Positions 17,012 through 26,109 of a stretch of 64,000 bases of DNA are shown in pieces (the stretch's first letter is position 1; every line of letters starts with the position of its first letter). Made by a program: the position numbers and the translations under genes. The stretch is from DASVVT01 sp036386415 (lineage in GTDB: Bacteria > Acidobacteriota > Blastocatellia > Pyrinomonadales > Pyrinomonadaceae), in the NCBI GenBank assembly GCA_036386415.1, contig DASVVT010000023.1, forward strand, positions 1-64,000, in the 5' to 3' direction. The notes under the pieces are model-generated. The model was not told where the DNA came from and made no database searches. It saw only the letters and a list, made by a program, of their open reading frames with translations.

Positions 17012-18862
17012 TTAGCGCAGCCGCGTCATCTGTTGCCAGAAGAATTTGCCGAGACGTGTGAAGGCGTTGCCGTCGCCGCCTTTGGTCTGGTTGGGCGGGA
17101 GCGGAATGCCGAGGGCGGCGGCCAGCATGGGGTCTGGCGGCGTGATGTCTTCGTCGCCGCGTTTACTGGCGAGCCAGCGATTGAAGGTGCGCGCCACGGC
17201 GCGTCTCTGCGCGAGCGGCGCTTCGGCGATGAATGCGCCGCGCAGGTCGTCCAGCTCGGCGACCTCGAACATGTTCGCCTTGTAATAGCTCTTGAGCGCG
17301 GCGAAGAATTTCTCTTCGCCCATGAGACGGCGCAACGCTTCGAACATCAGCGCGCCCTTGGCAGAGACGATGGCCGAGTATTGAAAGAAGTTTCGATACT
17401 CGCGCGCAGAGCGCGTCGCCTCCATGTCTTCGCCGCCGAAGGTACGATAGACCTTATAGACGCCGCGTAGTTGATCGTCTAAGGCAAGCTGGGCGCGCGC
17501 TTCATCGTAAGTCGCATCGTAGTAGAGCAAGGCCGACCAGTTCGCCAGCGCTTCATCAAGGACGGGGTCGCGTTCCGGGTCATTCCCGACCGCCGAGCCC
17601 CACCACTGGTGCGCGACCGTGTGCGCCACCGTCCACTCCAGGCTGCTTTCGACCGAAGCGCGCTGCTCGCGTATGAGCTCCGGCAGGTTGCGCATGAGCG
17701 GCGAGTCGAAGTCAACATAGAAGGCGCTGGCGATCACTCCGAGCCCACTGAATTCCGCGCTGCCGAGACCGGCGACCAGAGGCGCATCGACGACAGTGAT
17801 CGTGCGGTACGGCGGTGCTCCGAAGCGCGCCACGTAGACACGCAGGGCTTCAGCCGCAGAACTGAGCACACGCTGCCCGACCTTTTCGTGATCCGCGAAA
17901 TAGACCGAGCGCACCTTGACTTCACCCACCTGCCGCTCTGAAGCGCGAAGGCCGCGTCCGGCGACGATGGCGAAATCGCGTACGTTCTCGCCCGCAAACT
18001 CGCGCGCCCGCGCGCCTGCCGTATCGCGCGCGTCGCCGCTGCTACTGCTGTTCGATGTTTGCTGCCCACCGGCCTCACCCGAAGTGAAGAGTGTGACATC
18101 GTGGGGCGCATCAATCGACACCTCGTAGTCTGCGACATCTGCAAAGTACATATCGCCGATGGTCGGTTCCACCTTGCGCTTCCAGTCGCTGCCGTCGCGC
18201 GTGGCAAGCACGGGATAGGCAGACCCGAGCAGCATCAGGCCGCGCGAGCGAAAGTTCGCGTCGCGCGCCCTGCGCATTTCGCGCTCGCTTCTGAGCGCCG
18301 CGCCGACCTGTTGTAGAACGTGCACGACGAGGCCAGTCTCCTCCGAGTCGATCTCAGGCACGCTTCCTTTGAACTTGAGCAGGACTGAAGTCGTCTCACC
18401 GGAGGCGACCGCGTCGCGCAGGTTGACGCGCAGCGTTACGCCCTGATCATCGACGCTGAAAGCGAGCAACGCGCCTGTCTTGGCGGCGCGCACTTCCGTC
18501 ACGTCCAGGCGCGGCTCGTCCGCAAAGTCGTTGCCCGGCGTACTGCTGCCGCTACTACTACTACTGCCGGTCGGCTGGGATGCGCCGTGCTGAGCGATGG
18601 CGGCGCGCACGTTCGGGTAGAGATGGAAGTAAAGGACGGAGGCCGGATGATCGTCCCGGTTTGTCCAGCGCACAACCTCTGTGCCCGTGTATGAGCGCCC
18701 ATCGAAATCGAGCGTGAGGTCGATGCTGTAGCGCGTGCGCGCCAGTTCAGCCGCCGCTTGCGTTTTTGAATCCGGCGTTTGCTGCTGCTGTTGCGCTGAT
18801 GCTTGCGTGGCAACCATGACGCACAACGCAAGGAGAACGAAGCGAGACGGCATGGTAAGCAT
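17012..18862 (-). CDS. Secreted M1-type aminopeptidase homologue lacking the catalytic glutamate
   Basis: 616 residues from ATG 18862 with signal peptide (PSRFVLLALCVMVATQASAQ). The M1 zinc region reads HTVAHQWWG (414-422) and the third ligand lies in DEALANW (Glu437), at the exact M1 spacing of 18 residues. The two histidines and the distal glutamate are therefore kept, but the general-base glutamate of HExxH is threonine. Serine-rich low-complexity linkers (GSSSSSGSST, TSNSSSSGD) interrupt the N-terminal beta domain. It may bind zinc or peptides without hydrolysis. A canonical M1 paralogue lies at 22776-25547. The frame upstream of 18862 runs into a family A repeat, so longer starts are rejected. 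Confidence 0.8.
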   Translation of the reverse strand: MLTMPSRFVLLALCVMVATQASAQQQQQTPDSKTQAAAELARTRYSIDLTLDFDGRSYTGTEVVRWTNRDDHPASVLYFHLYPNVRAAIAQHGASQPTGSSSSSGSSTPGNDFADEPRLDVTEVRAAKTGALLAFSVDDQGVTLRVNLRDAVASGETTSVLLKFKGSVPEIDSEETGLVVHVLQQVGAALRSEREMRRARDANFRSRGLMLLGSAYPVLATRDGSDWKRKVEPTIGDMYFADVADYEVSIDAPHDVTLFTSGEAGGQQTSNSSSSGDARDTAGARAREFAGENVRDFAIVAGRGLRASERQVGEVKVRSVYFADHEKVGQRVLSSAAEALRVYVARFGAPPYRTITVVDAPLVAGLGSAEFSGLGVIASAFYVDFDSPLMRNLPELIREQRASVESSLEWTVAHTVAHQWWGSAVGNDPERDPVLDEALANWSALLYYDATYDEARAQLALDDQLRGVYKVYRTFGGEDMEATRSAREYRNFFQYSAIVSAKGALMFEALRRLMGEEKFFAALKSYYKANMFEVAELDDLRGAFIAEAPLAQRRAVARTFNRWLASKRGDEDITPPDPMLAAALGIPLPPNQTKGGDGNAFTRLGKFFWQQMTRLR

Positions 18863-18902
18863 TCTACCTGGAACTATTCCCAATTGAATATAGTGAGAGA
18901 AT

Positions 18903-18996
18903 ATTTCATCGCAGAGACGCAGAGGGACGCAGAGGAAGCGCAGAGAGTTGAATACTACTTCACCCCCCACGCCGTCTCTGCATCTCTGCGATGAAA
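18903..18996. repeat. CGCAGAGACGCAGAGG hairpin repeat (family A variant)
   Basis: Left arm TTTCATCGCAGAGACGCAGA; right arm TCTCTGCATCTCTGCGATGA then AA. It lies between two minus-strand genes. Confidence 0.75.
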
Positions 18997-19052
18997 AGTA
19001 TGTTTCCATACACTTGACTTAAGAATTGTTCCCAGCCTGTTTGTACAGACCT

Positions 19053-21389
19053 TCAGGTACGCTTTTTCTTCACGCCATCGGCGGGCTTCTTATCCGTACC
19101 CTTTGCTTTTTTGGGTGCAGGCTTAGATGCGCTCGCCGCACCTTCTGTCACGCTGATGCGGCGAATTATATCGCCGCGCGCGACACGGTCTACCACGTCC
19201 ATGCCCGAGACGACGCGTCCGAAGACTGTGTAGCCGCCGTCCAGGTGCGGCTGCGGGCTGTGCGTCACGAACCACTGCGAGCCGCCCGTGTCTTTGCCCG
19301 ACAGCGCCATGCCGACCGCCCCCGTCTCATACGGGACTTCGTTTATCTCACAGCGAATCTGGTAGCCGGGGCCGCCGTTGCCGTCGCCGCGCGGGTCGCC
19401 ACCCTGTATGACGAAGTTGGGGACGACGCGATGAAACGTAATATTGTTGAAATAGCCCCGGCTCGCAAGCTGTACGAAGTTATCGACAGTGAGCGGCGCA
19501 TCTTCGGCGAGCAGTTCTATGACGAACGAGCCCTTGTCGAGGGTTACGGTCGCACGCACTTGCTTTCCGCTGCGAGCGAGTGAGCGCTGGTAATCGGCCA
19601 CGGTGTTGCGCGTCGCCACCGCTCCGAGACGCGAAGAGAAATCGCCCGCGCCGCCTTCTTTCAGAAGAGCGACGGCGCGACGGCGCACTAGATGATCCTC
19701 TGAGTCGAGCGCCGTCTTGATCGCTTCGTTGGCGGAAGACGATTTTTGTCTGGCGAGCGCGTCGAGGATGGCGAGCGTCGCATCGTTGATAGGTGCGCGC
19801 ATAGACGCGCGCAGGGTTTCGGCCAGGGCGCGCGTCGTGGCTTCTTCCGGTGAAAGCTCGCCCAGCAGCTCGGCGGCTGTGGCGCTCATGATCGCGTCCG
19901 TGCTCTTCAAATGCTTGCGCAGCACTTCGCTTGCGTCGTTGGTTTTGAAGGCGGCGAAGGCGCGCAACACGTCGGGCGCAGCCATCTGCGGGAGTGCCGT
20001 GTCGTCCAGCAAAGCGCGCAGTATCGTCTGCGCCTCCAACTGAAGGCCGATCAGGCCGTTGCCCGCCGCTTCAGCTTTGATCCCGGAGATTTCTCCCAAC
20101 CCTTGCGCCAGGCTCGACACCTCTTTCCAATCCTTGAAGAGCGCCGCGCGAGTTTGCGCATCGGAAATCTTATCGAAAGGCTTTTCGCGGATGTAGAGGG
20201 CGGGCGCGATGCGCGCCAGCGCGGTCTCTATCTCGGGCGACTTTCGCTCCTCCGCCTCGCGAAACTCGCGCAGCCAATTGACTGCACGCGCATCCCAGGT
20301 TCCCACGAGGATGCGACTGAGCGCAGTCGCAATCTCCAGCAGCTCGTTGACCTCCTGCGGGTGTGTGACGCCGCCCGATTTCGCCGTCCGGTATGAGATG
20401 AAGAGAGTGGCCGCGCGTTCCAGAAGCGCCCCAGTAGCGCGCGCATCCGCGAGCGCGCCAAGAGCGCGAACGGCGCTCACACGCACGCGCTGATCCCCAT
20501 CACCGACGCTTCGCGCCACCAGCGCATCCACAGAAGGCTGATCCAGGACAGTGCCCAGGGCACGCGCCGCGTTGGCACGCACGACTGCGTCAGGGTCATT
20601 GACCAGGAGTGTGCGCAACTGTTCGCTTCCCTCTTTCGCGCGCAGGCGCGCCAGCGTGTTGGCCGCGTCTGCGCGTACACGCGCGTCCGTGTCTGTGAGG
20701 AACCGTGCGACCGACGCTCCGGCTCCGACGGGGTGCGCGCGCAGCGCGGCGGTCAAGCACATCAACACGACCGCTCTGTCCCGCTTCGGGCTTTCCAGCG
20801 CGGCTTCAAGGTTAAGCGCGCCGAGGATCGCTTCACCCAGAGAGCGTGCACGGGCTTCATCCGTCGGCGGAAGCCCCGCGCCAATTTTGCCCAGAGCTTC
20901 GAGCACGCGCATACGCACCTCTGCGGCCTGCCCCGCGCGCTGTAGCGCCGCCAGCAACGGCTCTATGCCCTCCGCCGCTTCAATCTCGCCCAGCGCGAAA
21001 GCGGCCATCGCACGCACGCCCTCGTTCGTATCGCTTTGAAGCAGTGCCAGGAGCGGCGCGAGCGCAGTGCGGTCACCGATGCGACCTGCTGCCAGAGCGA
21101 TGCGACGACGCACGCGCGCCTCCTTATCAAACATCATCTTGCCTACGTCGGCATCCCAACGCCGCTCATCCTCCATGCGCAGGATGCGCAGATGGACGGC
21201 TTCCGGGATCCTCTCGCCCGCGTTTGAACGTGCGTCTGCGTCCGCTGAGCGTTGCTTCTTCTGGCCGAGCGCGCTCGTCTTCGGCCACAGGCACAAAAGG
21301 AGGCAGCCGAACACGGCAAGGATAAAGATGTGGGATGAAGCACGGTTGCGCGAGCGGCGCAACTCTTCAATCAGGCATTTTACGTTCAT
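19053..21389 (-). CDS. HEAT-repeat protein fused to a cyclophilin-type peptidyl-prolyl isomerase
   Basis: 778 residues from ATG 21389. An N-terminal hydrophobic segment (HIFILAVFGCLLLCLW) suggests export or membrane anchoring. Residues about 60-590 are repeated helical pairs such as RVRRRIALAAGRIGDRTALA, GVRAMAAFALGEIEAAEGIE and RVRADAANTLARLRAKEGSE, typical of HEAT/PBS-lyase repeats. The C-terminal 170 residues form a cyclophilin with FHRVVPNFVIQGGDPRG, GMALSGKDTGGSQWFVTHS and HLDGGYTVFGRV; the catalytic arginine in FHRV is present. The tail is lysine-rich. The isomerase may act on client proteins held by the HEAT scaffold. A GTG at 21428 is an alternative start. Confidence 0.85.
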   Translation of the reverse strand: MNVKCLIEELRRSRNRASSHIFILAVFGCLLLCLWPKTSALGQKKQRSADADARSNAGERIPEAVHLRILRMEDERRWDADVGKMMFDKEARVRRRIALAAGRIGDRTALAPLLALLQSDTNEGVRAMAAFALGEIEAAEGIEPLLAALQRAGQAAEVRMRVLEALGKIGAGLPPTDEARARSLGEAILGALNLEAALESPKRDRAVVLMCLTAALRAHPVGAGASVARFLTDTDARVRADAANTLARLRAKEGSEQLRTLLVNDPDAVVRANAARALGTVLDQPSVDALVARSVGDGDQRVRVSAVRALGALADARATGALLERAATLFISYRTAKSGGVTHPQEVNELLEIATALSRILVGTWDARAVNWLREFREAEERKSPEIETALARIAPALYIREKPFDKISDAQTRAALFKDWKEVSSLAQGLGEISGIKAEAAGNGLIGLQLEAQTILRALLDDTALPQMAAPDVLRAFAAFKTNDASEVLRKHLKSTDAIMSATAAELLGELSPEEATTRALAETLRASMRAPINDATLAILDALARQKSSSANEAIKTALDSEDHLVRRRAVALLKEGGAGDFSSRLGAVATRNTVADYQRSLARSGKQVRATVTLDKGSFVIELLAEDAPLTVDNFVQLASRGYFNNITFHRVVPNFVIQGGDPRGDGNGGPGYQIRCEINEVPYETGAVGMALSGKDTGGSQWFVTHSPQPHLDGGYTVFGRVVSGMDVVDRVARGDIIRRISVTEGAASASKPAPKKAKGTDKKPADGVKKKRT

Positions 21390-21514
21390 GGGATCAGGCG
21401 ACCCGCTTGCAAGCTCAAATGATAACACCCCGCGCGGCGCGACATCCGTATGTGGCGGGGGTTTCGTTTATGTATCGTGGAAAGCAGTTCTATCTGTCAA
21501 GCTCTAAGAAGGGG

Positions 21515-21620
21515 AGATTTAAACGCAAAGGACACGAAGGAGGAAGACGCAGAGGAGCGCAAAGATATTCAACTCTCTGCGACCTCTGCGATACACTTTG
21601 CGTCCTTTGCGTTTAAATCT
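21515..21620. repeat. AGATTTAAACGCAAAGGA hairpin repeat (family B)
   Basis: Left arm AGATTTAAACGCAAAGGACA and right arm GTCCTTTGCGTTTAAATCT. Other copies lie at 25884 and, more diverged, 33318. Confidence 0.85.
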
Positions 21621-21693
21621 CTGCTCACCGAACCACTCTGCCCCTATTTAGTCACGCTCTAAGATCATCATTATTGCAGTTTACTATGAAGGA

Positions 21694-21734
21694 CAAAAGA
21701 AGAGGCGCTTCTGACAACCGTCCGAAGCGCCTCT
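21694..21734 (-). terminator. Rho-independent terminator of the bactofilin gene
   Basis: On the minus strand, an 11-bp stem AGAGGCGCTTC / GAAGCGCCTCT is followed by TCTTTTGTCC. It lies about 20 bases after the bactofilin stop. Confidence 0.75.
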
Positions 21735-21754
21735 GCTTGATGTATTCGGGCGTT

Positions 21755-22417
21755 TCAACTTGATGTGCCGACAGCGCGCGCCGTATCGGAAGGCTCAGGC
21801 GTATCCGCGTCCGGCTCTTGCGCCTGGGATTGCTCTGCGAGCTTTCCCGTCTCGACCGATCCGGGCTCGCGCTGCTTATCGAGCGCTGCCTTGAGCTGGA
21901 TCATGCGGCAGCTCCCTTCAAAGATTGCGCCCTGCTCGACGATCAGCGCGGGCGTTTGAACGTTGCCGTTAACGCGTGCGGCGCGCCCCAGCTCAAGGCG
22001 CTGCCGCGCAGTGATGTCGCCGTTGACCGTGCCGTTGATCGTCGCCACGGCGACTTCTATATCGGCATCGACCTGCCCGCCCGTGCCTATGATGAGCGTC
22101 CCGTCTTCTGAGGTCACGCGCCCTGTGACGTGGCCGTCAACGCGCAGCATCCCTCTGAAGGTAGCCTCGCCCGTGAGCACCGTGCCCGTGCCGACAAAGC
22201 CGCTCAGGGTTCCCTCCTTGATGTCGCGCGCCAGCATTTCTCCATCGGTCATGGCCTTCGGCGGCTGCGGTGTTTCAACCGCACGATAGCGCGTCTCGGC
22301 AGACTGGTAGGGCGCGAAATTGTCCTGCGGCGGCGGCGGCGAAGCTTGCGCCTGCTGGTCTCGGTTTTTTTCGTTCCCCGCTTGATCGGCCTTCGGGCCT
22401 CTTCCCATTCTTAGCAT
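21755..22417 (-). CDS. Bactofilin (polymer-forming cytoskeletal protein)
   Basis: 220 residues. The central bactofilin beta-helix runs from about 75 to 170: GEATFRGMLRVDGHVTGRVT, GTLIIGTGGQVDADIEVAV, INGTVNGDITARQRLELGRA. Flanking regions are disordered, rich in Gln, Pro and charged residues. Bactofilins form non-polar filaments that position cell-envelope or chromosome-segregation proteins. GGAGG lies 7 bases before the ATG. It appears to be a single-gene unit with its own terminator. Confidence 0.9.
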   Translation of the reverse strand: MLRMGRGPKADQAGNEKNRDQQAQASPPPPQDNFAPYQSAETRYRAVETPQPPKAMTDGEMLARDIKEGTLSGFVGTGTVLTGEATFRGMLRVDGHVTGRVTSEDGTLIIGTGGQVDADIEVAVATINGTVNGDITARQRLELGRAARVNGNVQTPALIVEQGAIFEGSCRMIQLKAALDKQREPGSVETGKLAEQSQAQEPDADTPEPSDTARAVGTSS

Positions 22418-22578
22418 AGCGAACCTCCGTTAGTGTGGCGAGGAATTGATTTTGAGATACCGTAGAGCACGCGCCATTTGAAATCTGGCGTCAAACGCTC
22501 TCGGGCGCCAGTCCGTCAATCATGTTGGATGAAAGCCGGAATCAAAAGGGCTCGGTCGGGGCGATCAACCGCTCACGC

Positions 22579-22608
22579 GGGGCACACGCTTTACCAAAAG
22601 CGTGCCCC
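22579..22608. other. GC-rich hairpin in the space upstream of bactofilin
   Basis: GGGGCACACGCTTT pairs with AAAAGCGTGCCCC with a small bulge. There is no T-run, so it is not a clear terminator. The interval 22418-22775 contains this hairpin and the family D repeat; nothing else is recognised. Confidence 0.5.
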
Positions 22609-22647
22609 ATCATAGTTAAAGGGGACGAGCGTGTCTAGCGATAAAGA

Positions 22648-22774
22648 AGTAGACAGTAGACAGTAGTCAGTAGCCAGTAGGCGCTTTGGCGTAGCGAACG
22701 TTGTCGCGGACACCCTGAGGATTCGCTGGCGATTGTTTTTCTACTGGCTACTGACTACTGACTACTGTCTACTG
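22648..22774. repeat. GTAGACAGTAGTCAG hairpin repeat (family D)
   Basis: Left arm AGTAGACAGTAGACAGTAGT then CAGTAGCCAGTAG; right arm CTACTGGCTACTGACTACTG then ACTACTGTCTACTG. It abuts the stop codon of the M1 peptidase gene. Confidence 0.85.
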
Positions 22775-22775
22775 T

Positions 22776-25547
22776 TTATTGCTTGTTGTTCTCAATGCTG
22801 AGGGCGAGCACGTCGTTGAGCGCGCAGATGGCGATGCGCTTGGGGCTGCCCGGCAGAGGCACGTTCGCCAATTCCACGGGCTTATTGCCGAGAACGGTGG
22901 CCGCGCCGAGGCGCTCCCAGCCCTTACCGAAATCGACGTAAACGGGCACTTTCATAAGGAAGTCGTCCGCGACGCCGGATTGCGTGATGCGCCCATTGAG
23001 GGTCGTCTGACCGCTGGCCGAACCGATCTGGTAATCGAAACGATAGCTCGGTATCTCTGTCCCGTAGACCCACTGGTTGAAGAACCAATCCATACGCCCG
23101 TCGCTGCTCAAGTTCATCTCCGGCGGCAGGTGCTTCTCGACGACCTTCTTGAAATCTTCGGTCGTCACATCTTTATTGAAGTACTTCTTGACGAAGTCGC
23201 TCATCATCGCTTGAAAGCGCGCGTCGCCCCCCTGTCTCGGATCGTACATCATCATCCGCAGCATGTGCAGAATGTATGCGCCCTTCGGGTAGATCATGAA
23301 CTGCGCGACATTACCCGTCTTGCCCGTGTTGAGGCGATAACCTTGTGTGACGGGGCCGACGGTGTACGGCTTGCGCCCTTTGGTCGCGTCGCTCGCCTCG
23401 ACGATGCGTTTGCGCTGCTCCTCCCAGAAGTCTATGAACTTGCCCGTGTCTTTACGAACGTACTGGGCGTAGAGCGAGGTTGAGAATTCGGCGAAGCCTT
23501 CGCTCATCCATTGATCGTGATAGCTCTTCCAGCCGATGGTGTGTCCCCACCATTGATGCGCCAATTCGTGCGGCCCGACATATCGCCAGAACGTATTCGT
23601 GCTGTGCCGGCCCAGCAACTGGTGTCGCTGTGTGGCATCAAGGAAGGCTATATAGGGCATGTAGATGAGGGTCGGCCAGGCCTGGCCGAAGAAACCTGCC
23701 GGTTGCTGCGTCATGGCGATGCGCGTGTAGGGCAGCTTGCCGAAAAAGAGGTTGTAGATGCGCGTCGAGTTCTCGGCCTCGGCCAGCGCTTTATCACCCA
23801 TCGAGGTGGTCGAAACCGAGCCGAGCGTGGCAAAGACCTTATAGCCTCTGCGCTCCAGCTCCTGTATCTGTTGCTGAATCGCCTTGATCTCGTCCGGCAC
23901 TTCTTCGTTGGCGTAGAACTCTACGTTATAGCCCGTCTCCTGATCCAGAATCTCTTTCTTCTTAAACCTGCCGTAATTAAATCCGGCGACCGCAAGCTCC
24001 GTCGTGCCGCTCGACCACTTCGACACCTTGACGTCCCCTTCGAGCGCATCGGGCGCGACCTGGTTGCCCGTGCCGACGAACGTGTTGACCTTCGGATAAC
24101 GGAACGTCATCTCGAAAAGTGCACGATCATAGAAACCCGTGCTGCCGTTGTTCGGATACCAGGTGAAGCGCGGAAGGAGTATATAGTTGCCGCCGCCGGA
24201 ATCTTCGAGCGCGCTGTCGCCCTGATATTGCACTGTGATCTTGTAAGTCTTGCCGACCTCTATCGGCTGCGGGAGGATGACCGCGAAGTCTGCGTCCTCG
24301 TCCTTGCTCTCCTGTATGAAATCGAGGGTTCGACCCTGCTCGTCCTGTACGCTGCTGACGCGCAAGCTGCCGTAGAGGTTGAAGGGCAGCACGCGCGTTC
24401 CCGTCCGGTAGGCGACGAACGTGATGCGGTCGGAAGCGGCGATCTGCGTGGCGCGAATGGCCGCGTCAATCTCGTGCTTTTTGATGTCGAAGAGCCTGTG
24501 ATCCTTATTGTTGTGCGCCGTGCCTCGCTGGTAGCTTTCGGCCAGGTGAAAGGCCGTCCAGACGCCTTTGTCGGACTCGCCGTAACTGTAGAGCATGACT
24601 TCCTCGGGGGTGACATCCGGGATGCCGAGCGGATCGACCTGATAAATCAGCTTATTGAACCGGCGTCCCTCTATGAAGGCGATGAAAAAGCCTGGATTCT
24701 TCGGTGCGTAGATGTCCCACAGGGTGCGCGCCTCCAGATTGGTTCGCAGTTGCTTACGCAACGTGGACTGGTGATCCCGATAGATGCTGCGCGCTCGCGC
24801 AGACTGCGCCCCACCCGTACGCATAGAGGCGTTCTGTGATTGCTTGACCTCCTCGAAAGTCTTGTCCGTAAAGCGCAGCACCAGTTGCGTGAACTGTTCG
24901 TTGAGCGTCGGTTTGTCCAGGAAGATGGCGAGGCTGCGCTTCTCTATCTCCGTGGGCGGCGTCAAAGAGAGCTCGCCCTCGCCGATGAAGACTGCGCCGG
25001 TGGTGCGCTCTTCGGTGGGCGCGATGAAATAAAGCTCGCCACTGCGAAGCGTGAAGATTGCGGCGTCGCGCTTGAGGACGAGATTGTTGACGGAAGCGAC
25101 CTGGCCGTTGAAAGCATCCGGGTCGTTAGATTTTTGTCGAAGTTGTCGATAAACGGGATCGGCGTTAGGATTCCCGGCGCTTGAAGAGACTCTGATTTCC
25201 GCCTGGACGGGAGCCACCTCCAAGCGCAGATCGACCGTCTGCGCTCCACCCTCTACGACCTTGATGCCTTCACGCCTCGCGTCGCTAAAGCCCCTGGCCG
25301 AGACCGTCAAGTTGTAAGTCCCGGCGGGCAGTCCCTCAATTTTGTAGCGGCCTTGCTGGTCAGTCGTAGCCTTGAAGCTCTGATTGGTCAAGGGATCAAC
25401 GACCGTGACGGCTGCGCCGACAACGACTGCGCCCTGCGGATCGGTCACGCTACCGTTGATCTGCCCGCCCGCCGCCAATGCGACCGCAAGCGATGCCCAA
25501 AGAGTAGCGAGGGCTAAAATGAGGAGGATTGATTTTCGATGAGACAT
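22776..25547 (-). CDS. Secreted M1-family zinc metallopeptidase with N-terminal carboxypeptidase-regulatory domain
   Basis: 923 residues. A signal peptide (residues 1 to about 26, LLILALATLWASLAVALAAG) precedes a CarboxypepD-reg-like domain (about 27-112, GQINGSVTDPQGAVVVGAAV). The gluzincin site is HELAHQWWGH (660-669) with the third ligand Glu683 in WMSEGFAEF, a complete HExxH-x18-E. The C-terminal part is helical and ends with a beta domain. The protein would trim peptides outside the cytoplasm. GGAGAAACG before the ATG is a good ribosome binding site. Its paralogue at 17012 lacks the catalytic glutamate. Confidence 0.88.
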   Translation of the reverse strand: MSHRKSILLILALATLWASLAVALAAGGQINGSVTDPQGAVVVGAAVTVVDPLTNQSFKATTDQQGRYKIEGLPAGTYNLTVSARGFSDARREGIKVVEGGAQTVDLRLEVAPVQAEIRVSSSAGNPNADPVYRQLRQKSNDPDAFNGQVASVNNLVLKRDAAIFTLRSGELYFIAPTEERTTGAVFIGEGELSLTPPTEIEKRSLAIFLDKPTLNEQFTQLVLRFTDKTFEEVKQSQNASMRTGGAQSARARSIYRDHQSTLRKQLRTNLEARTLWDIYAPKNPGFFIAFIEGRRFNKLIYQVDPLGIPDVTPEEVMLYSYGESDKGVWTAFHLAESYQRGTAHNNKDHRLFDIKKHEIDAAIRATQIAASDRITFVAYRTGTRVLPFNLYGSLRVSSVQDEQGRTLDFIQESKDEDADFAVILPQPIEVGKTYKITVQYQGDSALEDSGGGNYILLPRFTWYPNNGSTGFYDRALFEMTFRYPKVNTFVGTGNQVAPDALEGDVKVSKWSSGTTELAVAGFNYGRFKKKEILDQETGYNVEFYANEEVPDEIKAIQQQIQELERRGYKVFATLGSVSTTSMGDKALAEAENSTRIYNLFFGKLPYTRIAMTQQPAGFFGQAWPTLIYMPYIAFLDATQRHQLLGRHSTNTFWRYVGPHELAHQWWGHTIGWKSYHDQWMSEGFAEFSTSLYAQYVRKDTGKFIDFWEEQRKRIVEASDATKGRKPYTVGPVTQGYRLNTGKTGNVAQFMIYPKGAYILHMLRMMMYDPRQGGDARFQAMMSDFVKKYFNKDVTTEDFKKVVEKHLPPEMNLSSDGRMDWFFNQWVYGTEIPSYRFDYQIGSASGQTTLNGRITQSGVADDFLMKVPVYVDFGKGWERLGAATVLGNKPVELANVPLPGSPKRIAICALNDVLALSIENNKQ

Positions 25548-25883
25548 CGTTTCTCCTTCCGCATAAGAGCATTAAGCGCCCGATTGATCCTCGTCGGCTG
25601 GCAAATAGATTCGTACCGCATAGGTGAACCGGGTGCTTGCATGAGAAGGGGGAGATGGTCGGGGCGAGCCGGATAATGCATGACAGTTGAAAACTGCTCT
25701 CCGGCCAGAATTGTCGGGAATTCACGCGTGCTGCGGCCTCAAAAATCGCTTGCCGATTGCCTTCTGAGCGGGACGCGCACTGGGCTCAAAAATAATTATT
25801 CTGTCGAGCGCCTCAGAGTGTCAAGCGCAGCGACACGCAATAAGGGAAGAATTGTCAGTGGTCAGAGCCTGTTTGGAAAGGGA

Positions 25884-25977
25884 AGATTTAAACGCAAAGG
25901 GCGCAAAGTTCATCGCAAAGGAGCAGATTCTTTGCGCTCTTTGCGCGTCTTCCTTCGCGTCCTTTGCGTTTAAATCT
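25884..25977. repeat. AGATTTAAACGCAAAGGG hairpin repeat (family B)
   Basis: Left arm AGATTTAAACGCAAAGGGCG; right arm GTCCTTTGCGTTTAAATCT, with an inner stem of GCAAAG / CTTTGC units. Confidence 0.85.
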
Positions 25978-26109
25978 CTACTCACCACAACCACTCTCCT
26001 CACTTTTCAAACACGCTCTCAGTAGTCCCTTATCAGATGTCGGCTGAGTGAGCCATTAAAGCCCCGCACGCAGCGCGGCGTAGCGCCCTGTGAAGGGCAA
26101 GCATAATTT

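Noticed and set aside
18863..19009. N-terminal extension of the M1-like protein
   Set aside because: The extra codons translate a family A repeat; the signal peptide begins at 18862.
23511..24839. A 442-codon open frame opposite the M1 peptidase gene
   Set aside because: The minus-strand protein has a complete zinc site and signal peptide; the opposite frame is a GC-skew shadow.
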